Below, piece after piece: positions 59,656 through 64,000 of a stretch of 64,000 nt of DNA. Position 1 is the first letter of the stretch, and each line of letters opens with the position of its first letter. The DNA lies in assembly GCF_000150275.1 (NCBI RefSeq), contig NW_002060952.1, forward strand, positions 766,482 to 830,481, read 5' to 3'. A program made the position numbers and the translations under genes. The notes beneath the pieces are model-generated. The model saw only the letters and a list, made by a program, of their open reading frames with translations. It did no database searches and was not told where the DNA came from. The stretch comes from Trichoplax adhaerens. Its lineage: Eukaryota > Placozoa > Uniplacotomia > Trichoplacea > Trichoplacidae.

Positions 59656-62600
59656 TTATTTCTTGACGCTAAGCCAATCCAATACATACGGAGCAAAATA
59701 GGTAATGATAATATCGGCACCTATATGTCAGTTATCAAGTTATCATAAATTTAATAGATAGTAACTAGACCTCATATTTTATAAATATCTTAACTATTTT
59801 AAAATAAATTAAACTTTATTAGTAATCATTAAAGTAACGATAGAACAACCTGCTCTTCGTAAGCCTGTCATAACTTCTAAAACGCCATCATCTAAATTGT
59901 AAAGGCCTTCTTCAGCACCTTTTAATAGCATCGCGTATTCACCTGAGACCTTATGTATTTCAAATAACAAGACATTAATTATACCCCATAGATTAACTAG
60001 AGTAATACACTTTCTTTTTAAATTTTAAATAATAAGATAGTATTAGCAGTTGCTTACCTGATACACAGCTAGCGGTATATCCGGAAACTGCCGTATAATT
60101 AGGACAATGATCGAAATTATTAAAAGATTGTATGCGTGCATGTGTAATTCATAAATTTAATGTTAATGTACTGATTATATTGAGATCGTAACGTACATTG
60201 CTAGATATAAATGCTTATATTAAGAAGATCTTTGCCTTAACAATTGACAAATATCCGATTAGTTACCATTGTTTTGGCATCGCGTAGAATATCTGTGTAG
60301 GCAAAGCTAGGTTTCACCATGAGCATATCTGCCCCTTCATCTATATCTCGTTTCTAGTTAAAGCGAAACTAATTTAGTTATGGGATATCATCGCGACGAT
60401 TAAATATAAGGTTATATTCGCAATTGAGCAAATAATACTTGGGAGAAGAATTTGTATGACCTACCAAGGCACGATGTGCTATCCCACTTGAAGCTGGTGG
60501 TAAGTGATACATTTTCTTGTCCTGCTTTGGTAAGCAACTCTTAGTTGCCTCCCTAGAGTTTGAATAACACATTACTATAGTAGAAGATTATTAAAGCTAG
60601 ATGTAAGCTACATTAAGAGCTTTATTGATACTTTATGAAATGGCAAAGTTATAAATTATCAAGATTTATTACTGGGAATATTAATATTACATTAACACGA
60701 TATAAAACTGAATATGAGAAATGTGACATTAATAATTCAGGTACTGTTCTCTTTTAATTAGATGTTAATCATTTGATATTTACAGGAAGGGGCCATAAAA
60801 GAATGATCTAAATTTTGCGGAGTAGCTAAGGACAGGAATCTATAAAAATAAATTTCACTCTTCATTTACAAGATTGAAATAAGTTGATGCTTACTTTGCT
60901 TAAATGAAAGATGATACGTTTAAGATAAGAAAATCTTGATATGTTGTTATCATCATCAGATATTTCGAATATTAATTAAAATTATGCTATTACAGCTTAC
61001 ATTTTTACCGATATCCTCTATGTTGTCGCCGTTAAATTTAAAGATAATTGAAGTAAATTTATGTTTCACTAGAGTAGATTCTTGATTAATGACCTCGTTA
61101 CTGGCATAACTATCGTAGTAGGATAAACAAATCAATTTATGCAAACCTTGTTGCCAAAACCGTTCTCCTTCAAAGCTGATTTAATTGCAGCAACTCTTCC
61201 ATCCATCATGGAAGATGGAGCAATGACATCGCAACCTAATAATGATAGTACATTTTATCTTTTGATTGGTACTTTATGAAAAATTTGCACGTTATGCAAC
61301 GTTAAAAGATAGAAATGCTTTTACTTTAGCGTTATAACGCCTAGTATATCGAATTTTGAATATTTTGCAGCACTTACAAATAGTATCACATTGTTATAGA
61401 ATTACGCTATACTGTGATATACTATATTCATTGTAATCGATCATAGATAACATGAAAGATCGAAATTATATCTCAACGAGATGATTAAAATTTCCGGGTT
61501 AGATGAAATAACGATAGAGTGTTTATTTCCGTATTGATATGCACTCAGTTTTCTACCTGCTTTCGCAAAATTAACAGAAATTTCAGCAAGTCTTTTTACT
61601 GAAGCATCTATGTCGATATCGCCATTGTCACAGCAAATACCTACAGCAAAAGCGTTTATAACAGAATTAGAGATGTACTATTAACAATTGCACAATGCTT
61701 TTGATCATTATTAAGAATAGGCAATGTACATACTATAAGATTATTTTATTATGATTTTACTATAAGCTATTTTACTGATTGTTTAAAAAACAGAAATTTA
61801 TAGTATAATCGATTACATCGGAATCTAAACTATTAGGGATCCAAGAATACACTAAGATTATACAATTTATACTTTTGAAATATTAATTCGAATCTAGTTG
61901 GCATGATATGCTAATACATTCTAAAAATGACTTTCAATTAAGATATCATTATAGCCCCTGTTATTTAAATATTATACAGAGTATGAAGCATTTGTAAATG
62001 TAACTTGTTGAAACACGTAGATATACTCTGTTTCATGATTACTGTAATAAAATGAGATATTTAACCTGTATAAACTTTCAAAGCGGTAAATCAATGTGAA
62101 AAAGCCACCTAACCGTATTTTACTGAGAGAGCATTGACTAACTATTACGTTTCATATTGGAGAGTATAAATTAATCCTTCAGTTTAAGAATTTCTATCCT
62201 AGCTACGACAGTATGATTTATCTTTGACAATGGTAAACAGTTAATAATTTTATAAAAATATTATGATATTATAATTCACTCGGGATTGCTAAACTGATTA
62301 AGATAGATAGCTAAATTTATAACTGTTTCCTCATTAATAAGTCATATCGGAGCGAAAAACGTAACAATAAACGAATAACTTGTTGCTGCCTTAATTTAAA
62401 CTAAAGCCTTTTCGTATACTTCACGGTCTCATTAATTAAATTAAACGATAAGATACTTGACATCTTTTAATAAAATTTAAATCCAAAGAAAATGTCAGTA
62501 GATAGTAACAGCCTTACTACAATTTAATTTATTAGGAGTCTAATGTTAACGGAGGATAAGAACTAACTATTAACAGAAAGACCTCACTTTATATACAACT

Positions 62601-64000
62601 GGTAAACATCACCTGCCATCTTACAAGTTACTACAGCTTCCTAATTAATGGTGTAGGAGCTTCTACTAACACCATAGTGTCTTATATTATCGTCTATCTT
62701 TCCAAATACGGTATAGATAACAACAACTGATTACATTGTTCATGTACTTTTAGTCGACAATACTATTATAATCATCATTTTAGATAAGATATCCCTACTA
62801 ATATAGGATCTCCTATATTAACGTTAACAGCTATTTAAATTAATTAATCTCGCTAGCGTTACACATCTTGATTACGTATTGATTACAGCGAACTGAATAA
62901 TGTAAAATAATCTATTAAGTTTTATCATAGTATTGCACCGTAGGTAAAGATAAGGTGCACTACTGCTTACAAAGAAAAAGAATAAATAAATAGATAAAAT
63001 TTACCTAATTGGTATATTTCCTACTAATCAATCATGGAATCTCTTTCTAAAATCATTGTGCTGTACAGTATAAAACCCCATGATATTTTTATTGTATCAT
63101 TATATATTGTCTGATGAATGTGATTTGAAGATATAGTTTACGTTATACTAAGATATCTTGTCAGAATTATGCCTTCTATCAATAGCTAGCACATCGTTAA
63201 GACTCATTCATGATTACAGACTATGGGGCGGCTAGGAAACTAAATAATAACATTTCCTTCTTTTGTGAACTGTTTGCACCCGCATATACGTGTCTTTGAA
63301 TGACAATTACATGACTGATCAGTTAGATTTACTTAAATAAACCCTGGGTGGCTATGGCAATTATAGGCGACAATGCTAGGCTGTATTAACAACCGATAAC
63401 TTACATGTTATAATGCGTAAAAATATATACAATAAAAGTATGTGTAAATATAAGTCTGCAAAGTGCATTAAATACTATTCAAATTAAAACGACTTTATAA
63501 ACGTAGAATATGAACATACTACAGACGATTGTTTAGTATACAACGCAAATTTATTTATACAATCAACAATGATACTTATGTTACTGAATGTCAAAGATTG
63601 CATGATTTAATAATGTCAAACAATCAATTTTGAGTAGTGCAGCCTTACCACAATGTCCAGTACTTGTATAACTACAAATGCAAACGTCCGCAATGATGAG
63701 AATATTAGGAAAGGCACTTCGTAGTTTACGAATAGCTTGCATTGCTGGGGCATTTTCCGAGTCAGCATTTGAACCACGAACATCCTGTATCATTCCAAAC
63801 GAAAAGACTGATCAAAATTATAGCTATTTGGTTGTATAATATCCCTTAGATTTCTTGGCGCAGGGAAAACTGTTACAATTTGTGCGCGATCAAGCACATG
63901 TTAAAGATAGAAATAAAGCTTGGGCATTACGATGCTGAACTAGGTGGGAGTTACCTTGGATAGGTTTTGTAAAACGCCGAAGATTAACACTGATGTTAAA
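59656..64000 (-). CDS. ALAD: Delta-aminolevulinic acid dehydratase (porphobilinogen synthase), 5' end beyond window
   Basis: Haem biosynthesis: condenses two 5-aminolevulinates to porphobilinogen in the cytosol. Minus-strand exons, 5' to 3': (>64000)-63955, 63784-63649, 61640-61557, 61235-61147, 60839-60784, 60552-60465, 60353-60267, 60087-60058, 59949-59850, 59720-59656. All junctions are GT-AG and in phase, giving about 259 residues; roughly 70-90 N-terminal residues lie outside. Zinc ligands are visible in [13 protein letters not shown], both Schiff-base lysines in SYSAKF and LMVKP, and the C-terminus is [10 protein letters not shown]...DW. Several usually invariant positions differ: APSSMMDGR for APSDMMDGR, YGPFL for YGPFR, YHLPP for YQLPP, VKPS for VKPG. 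The second intron is about 2 kb. Confidence 0.95.

Noticed and set aside
59518-59748. Plus-strand 76-codon open frame
   Set aside because: It overlaps the last ALAD exon (59720-59656, minus), whose translation [10 protein letters not shown]... is unmistakable, so the plus frame is a shadow.
59809-59949. ALAD appearing to end early with a divergent C-terminus
   Set aside because: Reading through a GTTGTT donor at 59849 gave a false stop at 59809; splicing to 59720 restores the conserved family C-terminus.

Overview
The window looks like nuclear DNA of an early-branching animal. A placozoan (Trichoplax/Hoilungia type) is the best fit. The DNA is AT-rich, the multi-exon genes are compact with short AT-rich GT-AG introns, the proteins are plainly metazoan, and there are scattered single-exon class A GPCR genes. 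The species call is inference; a database search would settle it. A 306-base run of N shows that this is a scaffold.

Left part (1-38 kb): a gene-poor stretch with four intronless rhodopsin-class receptors, at 3172-4407 (+), 17169-18221 (-), 27656-28627 (+) and 35178-36383 (+). All four share an unusual second extracellular loop with a GLGxY signature followed by CWxD, so they look like one dispersed family. The last has lost nearly all canonical activation motifs. Between them are long AT-rich stretches with no convincing gene, several local duplications (7.5-10.8 kb), the N gap, a 670-bp element and a ~97-bp tandem array.

Right part (39.8-64 kb): a dense block of intron-rich conserved genes that I rebuilt exon by exon. 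They are GLTP (-, glycolipid transfer protein), RAD51D (+, recombination paralogue), a BRI3BP/TMEM109-like membrane protein (-), BRAP (+, RING/UBP-finger E3 ligase, 19 exons), TMEM256 (-), and ALAD/porphobilinogen synthase (-, running off the right edge). GLTP and RAD51D are divergent neighbours; BRAP and TMEM256 are convergent. Human GLTP, BRAP and BRI3BP all lie on 12q24, which suggests retained ancient linkage.

Repeats: three tandem arrays (97, ~95 and ~122 bp units), an inverted pair of a 670-700 bp element 17 kb apart, and clusters of a short palindrome (TACTGTACAGTA and variants) confined almost wholly to the gene-rich half. Comparing the two element copies shows this palindrome added exactly at two sites in one copy, which is the most unusual signal in the window.
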